Positions 7,600-15,048 of a stretch of DNA of 47,285 nt are shown here, piece by piece. Position numbers and translations under genes: made by a program. Position 1 is the first letter of the stretch. Every line of letters starts with the position of its first letter. The notes below the pieces were generated by a model. The model ran no database searches and was not told where the DNA came from. It saw only the letters and a list, made by a program, of their open reading frames with translations. The stretch lies in contig JAJZBS010000012.1 of the NCBI GenBank assembly GCA_021851885.1, positions 1 to 47,285 on the forward strand, given 5' to 3'. Origin of the DNA: Actinomycetes bacterium. Lineage in GTDB: Bacteria; Actinomycetota; Acidimicrobiia; Acidimicrobiales; JAMCQF01.

Positions 7600-8348
7600 G
7601 GGACGCAAACCTCGTCGCCTACCTCGCGGGCGGAGACGGCGGGGGCGTCACGAGCGAGGTCCCACGCGCACGGCATCGCTAACCCTCGAACCTCAGGCTC
7701 CTCGCCGAAGGTCACCAAGACCGGCTTGAGAGCGCCGCCGAAGCGGTGGTGGACAACGGTCCCATCGCCGTGGACTTTCGCTGCCTTCCCCAGCCGGGCG
7801 AGCATGTGGCCCGTCAGGGCGAGAACATCAGGACGGCCCGGCTTGTGGGAAGCGAACAGGCGGCGGGTGTCCGGGTAGTCGCCCTCGTACACCTCCAGTT
7901 GGACACGTTCATGGTCGGGGTGCTCGATCGTGACGGCCAGCGCAGCGAACCCATCGAGTTGCAGCTCGGCCGAGGGGATCTCCGCTGGTTGCCACGGCAC
8001 GTTCAGGTGGACCACGAGGTTCAGGTCGACGGTCTTCGCCTCGTCGCTCTTCCACAGGGCGAGCATGTGGCCGAGCAGACCAGCGGCGCGCCCGTAGGGG
8101 TCCAGGGCGACAGCGGCCGCGTAGGGGATCTCGTCGTCGGACGGGGCAGCTTCGAGCTCGTGGTGGAGGGCCGGAACCCAGGCGGAGAGGAGGAGATAGC
8201 TGTCGGCGGCGGTGAGGCGCAGCCCTTGGCCGAACTGCTCGATGTAGATCGAACGGTCGAGCTGCGGCCGTCCGGCGTCTTTGACGCTGGCGGTGCGGAC
8301 CGACAGCCAGCCGCGTGCCAGCGGGCCAGCGGGGATGGTGACGCTCAC
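7596..8348 (-). CDS. DnaN-like sliding clamp protein
   Basis: 250 residues, shorter than a host beta clamp (about 370-400). IYIEQFGQGLRLTAADSYLLLSAWVP is the pattern of a clamp domain strand-helix unit, and similar proteins in actinophages are annotated DnaN-like. The C-terminal half repeats the same fold logic (VQLEVYEGDYPDTRRLFASHKP). It probably forms or modifies a processivity ring during phage DNA replication with the host polymerase, since no polymerase gene is present in the window. GTG start in a GTGA overlap. Confidence 0.72.
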   Translation of the reverse strand: MSVTIPAGPLARGWLSVRTASVKDAGRPQLDRSIYIEQFGQGLRLTAADSYLLLSAWVPALHHELEAAPSDDEIPYAAAVALDPYGRAAGLLGHMLALWKSDEAKTVDLNLVVHLNVPWQPAEIPSAELQLDGFAALAVTIEHPDHERVQLEVYEGDYPDTRRLFASHKPGRPDVLALTGHMLARLGKAAKVHGDGTVVHHRFGGALKPVLVTFGEEPEVRGLAMPCAWDLARDAPAVSAREVGDEVCVP

Positions 8349-8458
8349 GGTCGGCTCCTACGGTCGGTGGGGTGGTCTCTGCGGTCGAGGCGGCCGCAGC
8401 CGAACCCGGCGGCGAACACGGCCACGAGCAGCAGGAGCGTGACGAGCGGCAGGGTCAT
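8345..8458 (-). CDS. Single-span membrane peptide (37 aa)
   Basis: 37 residues: MTLPLVTLLLLVAVFAAGFGC forms one membrane span, followed by a charged tail (GRLDRRDHPTDRRSRP). ATG at 8458 overlaps the upstream stop, and its own stop overlaps the GTG of the DnaN-like gene. Double overlap supports translation. Function unknown. Confidence 0.6.
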   Translation of the reverse strand: MTLPLVTLLLLVAVFAAGFGCGRLDRRDHPTDRRSRP

Positions 8459-9219
8459 CGGGGGTCCTCGCAGCGGAAGGTGCCGCACCACATGCACACG
8501 TCCATGCCGGCCGGGAGCCCAGAGAACGCGGCGGGTTCCCAGTCGTGGACGCCGCCGCAGATGGCGTGACAGCGGTCGCAGACGGGTATCGCGTTCCAGG
8601 TGCCGGCCGTGCAGGAGCGGCACGGCACCTCGTGTTCGCGGGGTTGCGGCCCGTGGATGTGGCAGCCGCGCAGGGCGCCGCATGCGCACGGGAGGACAGC
8701 GGCGGAGACGGTCATGCCGGGCTCCGGTCCTCGGCGGCGAGGGCCGTCGGCATCGGCTATCCGGTCCGCTAGGTCCTGGAGGTCGATTGGCCTGCCAGCG
8801 GCGTGCGCCGGGGATTGGGGCCCCGGCGTCCGGCGTTGGCTGAGGAGTTGACGCCGGCCGGCCCTCGACCTGGGCGACGCAGGGAGGGCCGGCCGGCGGG
8901 GTGGGGGTGCGGCGCAGGTGCGTCTCGGGGCTGCGCCAGGGCGCAAGGAGTTCCCGTCGTGGACGCCCTTCGCGGGGGGACAGCAACCGGCGTTCACGTC
9001 ACACCCCACGATCACGACTGCTCGTCTGCGTGCAAACGCCCGCTGCAACCGGGGGAGCGAGACACGCCAGTAGCGGGCCACTTTGCACGCCCCCGGCAGC
9101 CGACCCGTGCGGGCAAGTTGGCGGGCGGTCGACTCGGCGATCCCCAACGGCTCGGCCGCCTCCGCCAGGGAGAGGAGGTTCGGGTCGCGGCTCACATACG
9201 GGCGGGCGGCCGAGGTCAC
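8455..9219 (-). CDS. Excisionase-like HTH domain in one frame with a Cys-rich zinc protein
   Basis: The GTG at 9219 overlaps the stop of the preceding gene and opens a MerR/excisionase-type helix-turn-helix (LLSLAEAAEPLGIAESTARQLARTGRLPG...WRVSLPRLQRAF, residues 15-65). The same frame stays open to 8455 and ends in a zinc-rich region: PCACGAL, VPCRSCTAGTW, VCDRCHAICGG and CMWCGTFRC. Between them lies low-complexity sequence containing a 14-bp inverted repeat. Either this is one protein of 254 residues, or two genes share a frame, with the second starting at the ATG at 8715 (86 residues). The HTH part could be the recombination directionality factor for the integrase. Confidence 0.5.
   Translation of the reverse strand: MTSAARPYVSRDPNLLSLAEAAEPLGIAESTARQLARTGRLPGACKVARYWRVSLPRLQRAFARRRAVVIVGCDVNAGCCPPAKGVHDGNSLRPGAAPRRTCAAPPPRRPALPASPRSRAGRRQLLSQRRTPGPQSPAHAAGRPIDLQDLADRIADADGPRRRGPEPGMTVSAAVLPCACGALRGCHIHGPQPREHEVPCRSCTAGTWNAIPVCDRCHAICGGVHDWEPAAFSGLPAGMDVCMWCGTFRCEDPR
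8853..8897. repeat. 14-bp perfect inverted repeat
   Basis: Arms at 8853-8866 (GCCGGCCGGCCCTC) and 8884-8897, separated by 17 bases. The stem would be very stable. No T-run follows on the minus strand, so an intrinsic terminator is not proven; a regulator site or mRNA structure between two cistrons is equally possible. Confidence 0.75.
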
Positions 9220-9464
9220 CGCTGGCCTTTCGCTGCGCAGCACGGCCCTAGCCCTCGAGCCTGTGACAGCGGGTCGGTCAACGGGGCTCCGCAACGCCCG
9301 CAACGGACCATCGCCGCTTCAGCGACCGCTTGCTCCCACGCAGCGATGAGACGTGCACGTCGCGCGGGGCGGGTCGGTGAGTCGAACCGTTCCGCCTCGA
9401 TAGCGGCGATAGCCCGCTGGCAGTAGTCGATCCGGCGCTCCGCTGACAGCACCGAGATGGTCAT
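9216..9464 (-). CDS. Small zinc-ribbon protein (DUF6011-like)
   Basis: 82 residues from an ATG at 9464 that overlaps the upstream gene (ATGA). The N-terminal half is a helix (AERRIDYCQRAIAAIEAERFD). The C-terminal half has CGRCGAPLTDPLSQARGLGPCCAAK, a four-cysteine motif seen in small actinophage proteins of the DUF6011 kind. It probably binds zinc; target unknown. Second gene of the early operon. Confidence 0.7.
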   Translation of the reverse strand: MTISVLSAERRIDYCQRAIAAIEAERFDSPTRPARRARLIAAWEQAVAEAAMVRCGRCGAPLTDPLSQARGLGPCCAAKGQR

Positions 9465-9673
9465 GATGCCCGCCGCTTCGGCGTGACCGCCCACAACTCG
9501 GCGATCAGGGCAGCGTCGGAGGGTGAGAACAGGTAGGCGCCGGTCGGGCCCGGGAGTTTGCTGCTCGGCCGGACACGGCCGGTCTGGACCCAGCGCACCA
9601 GTGTGCTGCGCTCCATGCCGACTGCTTTGGCGAGTGCCCCGGTGGTGAGCAGGTCGCTCGGAGGGTGGGCCAT
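9461..9673 (-). CDS. MerR/excise-type HTH protein, first gene of the early operon
   Basis: 70 residues. TTGALAKAVGMERSTLVRWVQTGRVRP is a winged HTH of the MerR/excisionase kind, and the rest (GAYLFSPSDAALIAELW) fits the wing and last helix. It is divergent from the repressor gene with only 102 bases between starts and would play the Cro or excise role. The ATG at 9673 has no ribosome site, but a -35/-10 pair upstream puts the transcript start on the ATG, so translation is probably leaderless. Confidence 0.78.
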   Translation of the reverse strand: MAHPPSDLLTTGALAKAVGMERSTLVRWVQTGRVRPSSKLPGPTGAYLFSPSDAALIAELWAVTPKRRAS

Positions 9674-9679
9674 GCCCTG

Positions 9680-9708
9680 ACACTAAGCATTGCCCTGCCT
9701 GTTGTCAA
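9680..9708 (-). promoter_or_regulatory. Early (leftward) promoter, leaderless geometry
   Basis: On the minus strand, TTGACA (9708-9703), 17 bases, TAGTGT (9685-9680), then six bases to the ATG at 9673. The -35 box is perfect and lies within the operator TGTTGACAACA. The transcript should start on the A of the ATG. Confidence 0.75.
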
Positions 9709-9776
9709 CACCCATTTATTCGGACATCTCACCCCGCCGCTTGCAACCCCACGAGTGTTGTCACATACTGTTGACA
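9700..9776. promoter_or_regulatory. Immunity switch operators
   Basis: TGTTGTCAACA, a near-perfect palindrome at 9700-9710, covers the -35 box of the early promoter. Half-sites TGTTGTCA at 9756-9763 and TGTTGACA at 9769-9776 flank the -10 box and start of the repressor promoter. Shared motif TGTTGACA and its complement suggest binding by the HTH repressor encoded at 9776, giving early repression and self-control. Confidence 0.65.
9741..9769 (+). promoter_or_regulatory. Repressor promoter, leaderless geometry
   Basis: TTGCAA (9741-9746), 17 bases, CATACT (9764-9769), then six bases to the ATG at 9776. The spacing equals that of the divergent early promoter, so both mRNAs probably begin on their start codon. 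No ribosome site precedes the ATG. Confidence 0.65.
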
Positions 9777-10135
9777 TGAGTGATGCTCAACAGGAGGGAG
9801 CCGTCCCCGTCTTCGAGACACGCCACCGCATGGCGCTCGCCCTCGAACACGCCGACGTCAGCGTCAGCGAGATGGCCGACTACCTAGCCGTCAACCGCAA
9901 CACTGTCGGGAACTGGCTCGCCGGCCGCGCCCACCCCCGAGACGCCTACCTACGGGTCTGGGCCATGCGCTGCGGCCTCCCCTACCGCTGGATCCGCTAC
10001 GGCGAAGCTCCCCCCTACACCGGCCCCGAACGCCGCTCCGAGCGCTCAACACGCTACAACGGCCCGGAAAGACGCTCTCACCAGGAGATACCTGGATCGT
10101 GGTGCACTCCCCAGTCCCTCAAGCCGGCTGCCTGA
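9776..10135 (+). CDS. HTH immunity repressor candidate
   Basis: 119 residues. An XRE-type helix-turn-helix spans residues 20-65 (FETRHRMALALEHADVSVSEMADYLAVNRNTVGNWLAGRAHPRD), followed by LRVWAMRCGLPYRWIRYGE. The tail has two GPERRS repeats (YTGPERRSERS, YNGPERRSHQ). It begins the plus-strand lysogeny set with the integrase and faces the early operon across shared operators. The ATG at 9776 is chosen over an upstream in-frame ATG at 9665, which lies in the promoter region. Confidence 0.8.
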   Translation: MSDAQQEGAVPVFETRHRMALALEHADVSVSEMADYLAVNRNTVGNWLAGRAHPRDAYLRVWAMRCGLPYRWIRYGEAPPYTGPERRSERSTRYNGPERRSHQEIPGSWCTPQSLKPAA

Positions 10136-10177
10136 ACTGCCGACATGTCTAGTGTTTCGACGCGGGGGTGGAAAGCA

Positions 10178-11119
10178 ATGAACGAAACGCTCGGACCGTA
10201 CATATGGCGCTACCTGGACGAGAGACGCCGCGCCGGGATGCTGGCTCCCCAAACCGCTCGCCGTTGCGGGTACCGCCTCCACCGCTTGTCCACGGCGTTC
10301 GGAGCCAGACCCCTCAACCACCTCAACCCACGCTACCTCGCTGAGTACGTCACCACCCTCGACGGCATGGCTGTCGGGACCCGCCGCCTCCACATCTCCA
10401 CCATCCGAGGCTTCTGCCACTGGCTCGTCGACACCGGCGTCATCAAAGCCGACCCCACGGCCAAGCTCCGCGGGCCCCGCAAACCACGCCGACTCCCCCG
10501 AGCTCTTCCAGCCGATCAGGTCGCCAAGATCCTCGCAGGCTGCCAAGACCCCCGAGTCGCCGCGATCGTCGCGTTGATGGTCGGCTGCGGGCTCCGCTGC
10601 GCCGAAGTGGCCGGCGCGCAGCTCGGAGACTACGACCGGACCGCACGCACACTGCGCGTGGTAGGCAAAGGCGGACACGAACGAGTACTGCCGATCCCGG
10701 AAGCCACTACCGTCGCTGTGTCCGCATACCTGAACGGAGCGCCGCAAGTAGCAGGGCCGCTTATCCGCTCCAAGACGAACCCGGCCGCACACCTCACCCC
10801 CCTCTACATCTCCCGTCTCGTCGGCGCGGCCATGGTCACTGCCGGAGTCAAGCACGCCCCCCGCGACGGCGTCTCCGCCCACGCCCTGCGCCACTCCGCC
10901 GCGACCGACGTTCTCGAGCACTCCGGCGACCTGCGCGCCGTGCAACAGATGCTCGGCCACGCCAACCTCGCCACCACATCCATCTATCTCGGCACCGCCC
11001 GCTTGGACCAGTTGCGGGAGGCTATGGAGGGTCGTAGCTACCGGGTGGTACCGTCCGCCGCCACTGCTGTCACTACGGCCGGCGTCACGCCGGCACTACC
11101 AGATAGGGGGAACAGATGA
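10178..11119 (+). CDS. int: Tyrosine integrase
   Basis: 313 residues from the ATG at 10178; an ATG at 10145 adds 11 unlikely residues. N-terminal SAM-like core-binding domain (PYIWRYLDERRRAGMLAPQTARRCGYRLHRL), then the catalytic domain with Arg in GCGLRCAEVAG, Lys in VVGKGGHERVLP, HALRHSAAT for His-x-x-Arg, LGHANLATT for the second His and the nucleophile Tyr in TSIYLG. All six key positions are present. It is small and lacks an arm-binding domain of the lambda type, like Xer-like or simple phage integrases. It integrates the genome at a host attB; no attP can be called without host sequence. Confidence 0.93.
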   Translation: MNETLGPYIWRYLDERRRAGMLAPQTARRCGYRLHRLSTAFGARPLNHLNPRYLAEYVTTLDGMAVGTRRLHISTIRGFCHWLVDTGVIKADPTAKLRGPRKPRRLPRALPADQVAKILAGCQDPRVAAIVALMVGCGLRCAEVAGAQLGDYDRTARTLRVVGKGGHERVLPIPEATTVAVSAYLNGAPQVAGPLIRSKTNPAAHLTPLYISRLVGAAMVTAGVKHAPRDGVSAHALRHSAATDVLEHSGDLRAVQQMLGHANLATTSIYLGTARLDQLREAMEGRSYRVVPSAATAVTTAGVTPALPDRGNR

Positions 11120-11547
11120 GCAGCATCCGTCCGCATTGGCGCATCTTCACATGGGTGGTCGTCGCCTTCAACGTGATCATGCTGATCTGGATCATCACCG
11201 GCGCCGCGTCGGTGTCCCACTCGCCCTGCCACGATCTGTCCACCCAAACTTGCACCGCGGCCCGGGAGGTCGGCGGTGGCATAGCCGTGGCCGCTCTGAT
11301 CGCCCTGTGGGTCGCCGGGGACGTGATCCTCGGTGTGATCTGGATGGTGACCCGGCCGCGTGGCCGGGTCTGCCCGGCGTGCGGGACGAACGCGAAACGT
11401 GGGGTGCTCGCCTGCCGCTCCTGCGGCCACGACTTTCGTCGGCGCTGCTCGGTTGGTGCCGGGACGCGAAACGCCCTCCCAGCCGTAGCCGGGAGGGCGT
11501 CGGGCCGTGTGCCACACGGCGGGGGAGGCGCGCAGGGGTCACGATAG
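11116..11547 (+). CDS. Two-span membrane protein with zinc ribbon
   Basis: 143 residues. Two membrane spans (WVVVAFNVIMLIWIITGA and GIAVAALIALWVAGDVILGVIWMV) are followed by a zinc ribbon (CPACGTNAKRGVLACRSCGHDF). The ATG overlaps the integrase stop (ATGA), so it is probably a lysogeny gene, perhaps for superinfection exclusion; that role is inference. After residue 115 the coding DNA becomes the stem-loops that end the convergent late operon, so the tail is likely not functional protein. Its stop overlaps the end of the facing gene by 9 bases. Confidence 0.78.
   Translation: MSSIRPHWRIFTWVVVAFNVIMLIWIITGAASVSHSPCHDLSTQTCTAAREVGGGIAVAALIALWVAGDVILGVIWMVTRPRGRVCPACGTNAKRGVLACRSCGHDFRRRCSVGAGTRNALPAVAGRASGRVPHGGGGAQGSR
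11471..11520 (-). terminator. Tandem stem-loops ending the late operon
   Basis: First hairpin: arms 11471-11480 (ACGCCCTCCC) and 11491-11500, loop of 10. Second: arms 11504-11511 and 11513-11520 (GCCGTGTG, CACACGGC). On the minus strand the first stem is followed by TTTCGCGT, a short T-run, 39 bases after the last late gene. It lies within the end of the facing membrane-protein ORF. Confidence 0.6.
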
Positions 11548-11856
11548 CGCTGGCGTGATGGTGAAGTCGAGCATCCGGCCGTTGGGGAACGTTTGGCGCC
11601 CGTTCGTCCAGACGGCGTGGAACTGGGCGAACGCGTTGCCGTACCCGGCGGTGTCGGCCGGCTGCCACGCCACGCTCACTTGGCCGGTGGCGGCGTCGGT
11701 GATCGTGCAGGCCCGGTCGGCGATCACCGCGACGCCCCCGAGGGTGAGCGAGAAGGTGACCGTTGCTCCGGTTAGGTTGACCGGACCGTTGGCGTCGTTC
11801 AGCGTGGCGGCGACAGCGGGGAGGGTGTCGCCTTGGGCGATGGTGAAGTCGGCCAT
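11539..11856 (-). CDS. BppU-like baseplate/tail domain protein
   Basis: 105 residues: MADFTIAQGDTLPAVAATLNDANGPVNLTGATVTFSL, ending TNGRQTFPNGRMLDFTITP. This matches the small beta-sandwich found at the N-terminus of BppU-type baseplate proteins and as stand-alone tail proteins in many phages. It probably decorates the tail tip or fibre. Last gene of the late operon, before the stem-loops. Confidence 0.75.
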   Translation of the reverse strand: MADFTIAQGDTLPAVAATLNDANGPVNLTGATVTFSLTLGGVAVIADRACTITDAATGQVSVAWQPADTAGYGNAFAQFHAVWTNGRQTFPNGRMLDFTITPALS

Positions 11857-11858
11857 GG

Positions 11859-13520
11859 TCAGGTGACCTCCGCGTAGGTGAGCGAGTTGGCGAGTATCGC
11901 GGTGGTGATACTGTCGTCGAGAGCAGCGGCGGTGCTGGTGGTAACGAGAAGCGCTGTGGTGAGGCTGTCGACAACGGCGGCCATCGTCGTGGACGCGGCA
12001 ATCTGGACGGTGAACGGTGGCACCAGGCTCGGTGCGCTGCCAGCGAAGAACCTTGCCGCCGTGATCGTGGTCGAAGCGGTGAGCGCCGCGAACAGGTCGG
12101 TGACCGTGGCGTATCCGCCGCCCCCCGTCGCCGATCCGGAGGTGGATGTCAGGGCGGCGACGACGGACAGGTCGGCTATGGTCTTCGTGGCCGAGGCGGC
12201 GGCGGCGGCGAAGTAGGCGCCGTCAAGCATCCCCGCGCTGGTACTGCTGCTCGCGGCTGCGGTGGCACCGAAGGTTGCTCCGTCGGCGAGGGTTCCGCTG
12301 CTACCGCTCGCCGAGGCGCTGGACGCCGTGAAGGTGCAGCCGGCTTGGAAGCTACCGCCCCCCCCACTGGCCGATGCTGACCTTGTGTCGAAGTTGGCGG
12401 CGTCGCCGAAGGCGACAACGGTGGCGCTGGCTGAGCCCGACGTGGCGTAGAAGCGGCTGGCAGCTGCGAGCGTGGCGCCCGAACCGGTCGCTGATGCCGA
12501 GGTCGCCGTGAATGTGACGACATCGGCGAACGCCGCTGCGGTTGTGGTGGTCGAAGCCGACGATGCGGTGAGGCCGGTGCGGCCGGCCGTGAACGATGCG
12601 AGTGTCCCGCTGGTCCAAGCTGCGGTGGCATCGAACAGGTCGGCTACGGCGAGGGGGGCCCCCGTAGCGCTCGACGACCCGGTGTCAGCGGCGAATAGGT
12701 CCGCTGCGTCGAACGCGGCCGGGGTGCCACTGGTCGAGGCGCTGGTTGCTTGGAACGCATCGGCCGCTGTGAACGTTGCTGCTGCGGCCGTGGTCGAACC
12801 GCTGGCGGCTTGGAACGGGTCGAAGTCAGCGAAGGTGGCGGCGCTGGTCGTGGTCGAGCCGGAGGAGGCGGCGAACAGCGCGGTATCGGCGAAGGTGGCG
12901 CTACTGGCGCTCGTGGACCCCGATGTTGTTGCCGTGAACGTGTCGGCAGCGTCGAAGGTGGCTGTAGTGGCGCTCGCCGAGCCGCTGGTCGCGTCGAAGG
13001 TATCGGCGACCACGAAGGTCCCTGCGGCCGCGTTCGTCGAAGCGGACGAGGCGACAAAACTTTCGCCATCGGCAACGGTGGCGGCGCTGGTGCTGGCGCT
13101 GGCGCTCGACGCAGCGAAGGCGCAGCCATCGACGAAGACGGCCGTGGATGTCGTGCGGCTGGCGTTCGATGCAGCGAAGGTGTCGGCGAGGTCGACAACG
13201 GCGCTGGCGATCGTGACGCTGGCCGAAACCGCGGCAAGAGCGTCTGCCGCTTGGAATGTCGCTGTCGTGGCCGTCAGCGAAGCGCTGGCGGCTAGGAGGG
13301 TGTCGAGGTCGGCGAAGGTTGCGGTCGAGACCGACGTGGACCCGGAGGCGGCAGCGAACGCGATGCTGGCCGAGACAGCATCCCCCAACCGGATCAGCCC
13401 GAGCCTGCTGGCGCCGAGCAGGTATGCGGACTGGAACGTCGGCCTCTCGTAGATGACACCTTCGGGGATCCCGAGTTGCGCAACCCCCAGTTGTGCCCGA
13501 CCGAGCAGGCACGCGGACAT
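11859..13520 (-). CDS. Repetitive Ala/Ser/Thr-rich tail fibre protein
   Basis: About 553 residues from ATG 13520; in-frame GTG or TTG codons just upstream are alternatives. Residues 1-50 contain two LLGxxxLGxxxLG units (LLGRAQLGVAQLG, LLGASRLGLIRLG), seen at the start of phage tail proteins. Residues 54-500 are about 22 units of 20 residues of the kind TFADFDPFQAASGSTTAAAA, with a Phe or Leu at fixed places, which suggests a repetitive beta fold or trimeric shaft. The C-terminal 50 residues (SLTTALLVTTSTAAALDDSITTAI) differ. Likely a side or tail fibre acting at adsorption. Confidence 0.8.
   Translation of the reverse strand: MSACLLGRAQLGVAQLGIPEGVIYERPTFQSAYLLGASRLGLIRLGDAVSASIAFAAASGSTSVSTATFADLDTLLAASASLTATTATFQAADALAAVSASVTIASAVVDLADTFAASNASRTTSTAVFVDGCAFAASSASASTSAATVADGESFVASSASTNAAAGTFVVADTFDATSGSASATTATFDAADTFTATTSGSTSASSATFADTALFAASSGSTTTSAATFADFDPFQAASGSTTAAAATFTAADAFQATSASTSGTPAAFDAADLFAADTGSSSATGAPLAVADLFDATAAWTSGTLASFTAGRTGLTASSASTTTTAAAFADVVTFTATSASATGSGATLAAASRFYATSGSASATVVAFGDAANFDTRSASASGGGGSFQAGCTFTASSASASGSSGTLADGATFGATAAASSSTSAGMLDGAYFAAAAASATKTIADLSVVAALTSTSGSATGGGGYATVTDLFAALTASTTITAARFFAGSAPSLVPPFTVQIAASTTMAAVVDSLTTALLVTTSTAAALDDSITTAILANSLTYAEVT
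12030..13360 (-). repeat. 60-bp coding repeats (about 22 units of 20 aa)
   Basis: Degenerate tandem units encoding x-F-x-x-A-D-x-F-x-A-(S/T)-S-x-S-x-(T/S)-x-x-x-A. The units are diverged at DNA level, unlike the 12-bp minisatellite at 3.5-4.2 kb, so this array is old or under selection. Confidence 0.85.
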
Positions 13521-13534
13521 TCCGCTACCGACTG

Positions 13535-14401
13535 TCAGCCGACCATGACGGCCGTGTAACCGGTCGCCGGGACAGCCAAGACATCCCCGGTTGCCAGAGC
13601 CGTGCACGTGGAGGCCGAGGCGATGGCGTTGACCGCCAGCGTGCCCGCCGCGGTCACCGTGACCAGACAGGTGATGACAGCGTTCCCCGGATCCGAGGTC
13701 GTTCCATGAGCGTAGCCGCCACCGTATTGGGGGCCGGCGAACGTGCATGTGGCCGTCCCGGCCACAAGCTCAATCTGGTACGGCTGCCCCGTTGTGACAC
13801 CGACAACGTTCGTGTTGACGGTCACCAGCCATGTCCCGACCGCCAGGCTCGCCGTATTGAACACCAGCGTGGAAGTGGTGTTGATGGTGACGTTGGCGCT
13901 GATGGTGCCGCCGATAGCCGTCAGGGGGGGCGCCGAAACGGTCGTGGTCTTGTCGGTGAGGTTCGAGGCGCCTATCGAGGTCGTCGAGGCCGCCACATAC
14001 ACCTCCCCCAACAACACCGAACCCGCAGGGATAGCAGGTTTCACCGGTGGCGCACCGGTGGAGGTGGCGGTCCAGCCTGCCACAGTCGACGCCGTGCCGG
14101 TCGTCACGGACACCGCGCCGGAACTGTTGACGGTAACGATGTCGCGCCGGTCGCCCGCAGACGCCGCGGCTATCGCCAAAGACGCCACGGCTGCGACAGA
14201 CACGGTGGCGCCGTTCACGTACACGCTGCCCGCCGCCACCTGCACGGTCATGTTCGGCGTGGACTGCGCCGACACTTGGCAACCGGAGATGACCCCGGAC
14301 CCGTCGATGGCACTGCTCAAAGCGGCGACGTCGGTGGCATCGAGAACCGCCTGCGCGGGGAAGGCGGGGAGCGACTCGGCGTTCGGCGTGACAAGAGCCA
14401 T
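13535..14401 (-). CDS. Tail fibre-like structural protein
   Basis: 288 residues. The first 160 residues match a common phage fibre region: FPAQAVLDATDVAALSSAIDGSGVISGCQV, MTVQVAAGSVYVNGATVSVA, then GDRRDIVTVNSSGAVSVTTG and PAIPAGSVLLGEVYV. The last 120 residues are a beta-rich domain (WLVTVNTNVVGVTTGQPYQIELV). Part of the receptor-binding apparatus by position. Confidence 0.78.
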   Translation of the reverse strand: MALVTPNAESLPAFPAQAVLDATDVAALSSAIDGSGVISGCQVSAQSTPNMTVQVAAGSVYVNGATVSVAAVASLAIAAASAGDRRDIVTVNSSGAVSVTTGTASTVAGWTATSTGAPPVKPAIPAGSVLLGEVYVAASTTSIGASNLTDKTTTVSAPPLTAIGGTISANVTINTTSTLVFNTASLAVGTWLVTVNTNVVGVTTGQPYQIELVAGTATCTFAGPQYGGGYAHGTTSDPGNAVITCLVTVTAAGTLAVNAIASASTCTALATGDVLAVPATGYTAVMVG

Positions 14402-14405
14402 CCCC

Positions 14406-15029
14406 TTACTCCAACGTCAGCGTGAGGTCCCCCGCCGGGATTGACGGCGACGACCCGCTACCGGCGGTGATGGCGGTGTTGAAACAGCCCCACTCCCACA
14501 CGTTGCCCGCCGTCGAAGCGTCGCATTTCATGTAGCCGACGCACTGCCCCCAGTTGGCGGTCGGCGTCGCGAACGTGATCGCCGCCGAAGTGACAGACGC
14601 CGATGGCCGCGCCGATGTGGCCGCAGCCCAGTTCGCTGTCGACGACGCCAGCGACGCCCGAGCATAAGAGCCAGCGGACGCCTGCTCGGCGCCCGTGAAC
14701 GTGCCGGCAGCGAACAGATCCGTCACCTCCGTCCACACCACCGTCCCATCGGCCACCGTCCCCCCGGCACCGGTCGACCCGTTGTTCAACCCGGTCGGGA
14801 TGGTCGACCCGGTGGTGCCAGCGGTGGTGCAGACGAACAGGCGCCCGGTACTGCCGGTCAGCGAGTTGAACGCCGTCGGGATCACGTACTCCCCGGCGGT
14901 GTACGCGGTCGACGCCTGCCACGATGGGGCGACCATCAGACCGAAATACCAGGTGGCGGGAGCGCCAAGAGCAGTCGCCTGGTTGAGGGCGTCGAGGACC
15001 TTCTGGTCGCCGTAAGTGGTCAGAGGCAT
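14406..15029 (-). CDS. Tail fibre/virion protein
   Basis: 207 residues, starting MPLTTYGDQKVLDALNQ, after GAAGGAGA. The layout (ATWYFGLMVAPSW, then AYTAGEYVIPTAFNSLTGSTGRLFVCTTAGTTG, then AAITFATPTANWGQCVGYMKCD) matches a family of phage fibre-associated proteins with a carbohydrate-module-like insert of the AYTAGEYV...G..F.CTTAGTTG type. Probably virion surface. Confidence 0.75.
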   Translation of the reverse strand: MPLTTYGDQKVLDALNQATALGAPATWYFGLMVAPSWQASTAYTAGEYVIPTAFNSLTGSTGRLFVCTTAGTTGSTIPTGLNNGSTGAGGTVADGTVVWTEVTDLFAAGTFTGAEQASAGSYARASLASSTANWAAATSARPSASVTSAAITFATPTANWGQCVGYMKCDASTAGNVWEWGCFNTAITAGSGSSPSIPAGDLTLTLE

Positions 15030-15048
15030 AGGGGGGTTCTCCTTCGGT

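Noticed and set aside
10050-11160. attP core near the integrase
   Set aside because: No tRNA 3'-end-like or other recognisable core was found; without host sequence no att site can be supported.
11859-13748. Extended 629-codon version of the repeat tail protein
   Set aside because: The extra N-terminal codons overlap the preceding fibre gene in another frame and lack normal composition; the ATG at 13520 follows its stop by 15 bases.
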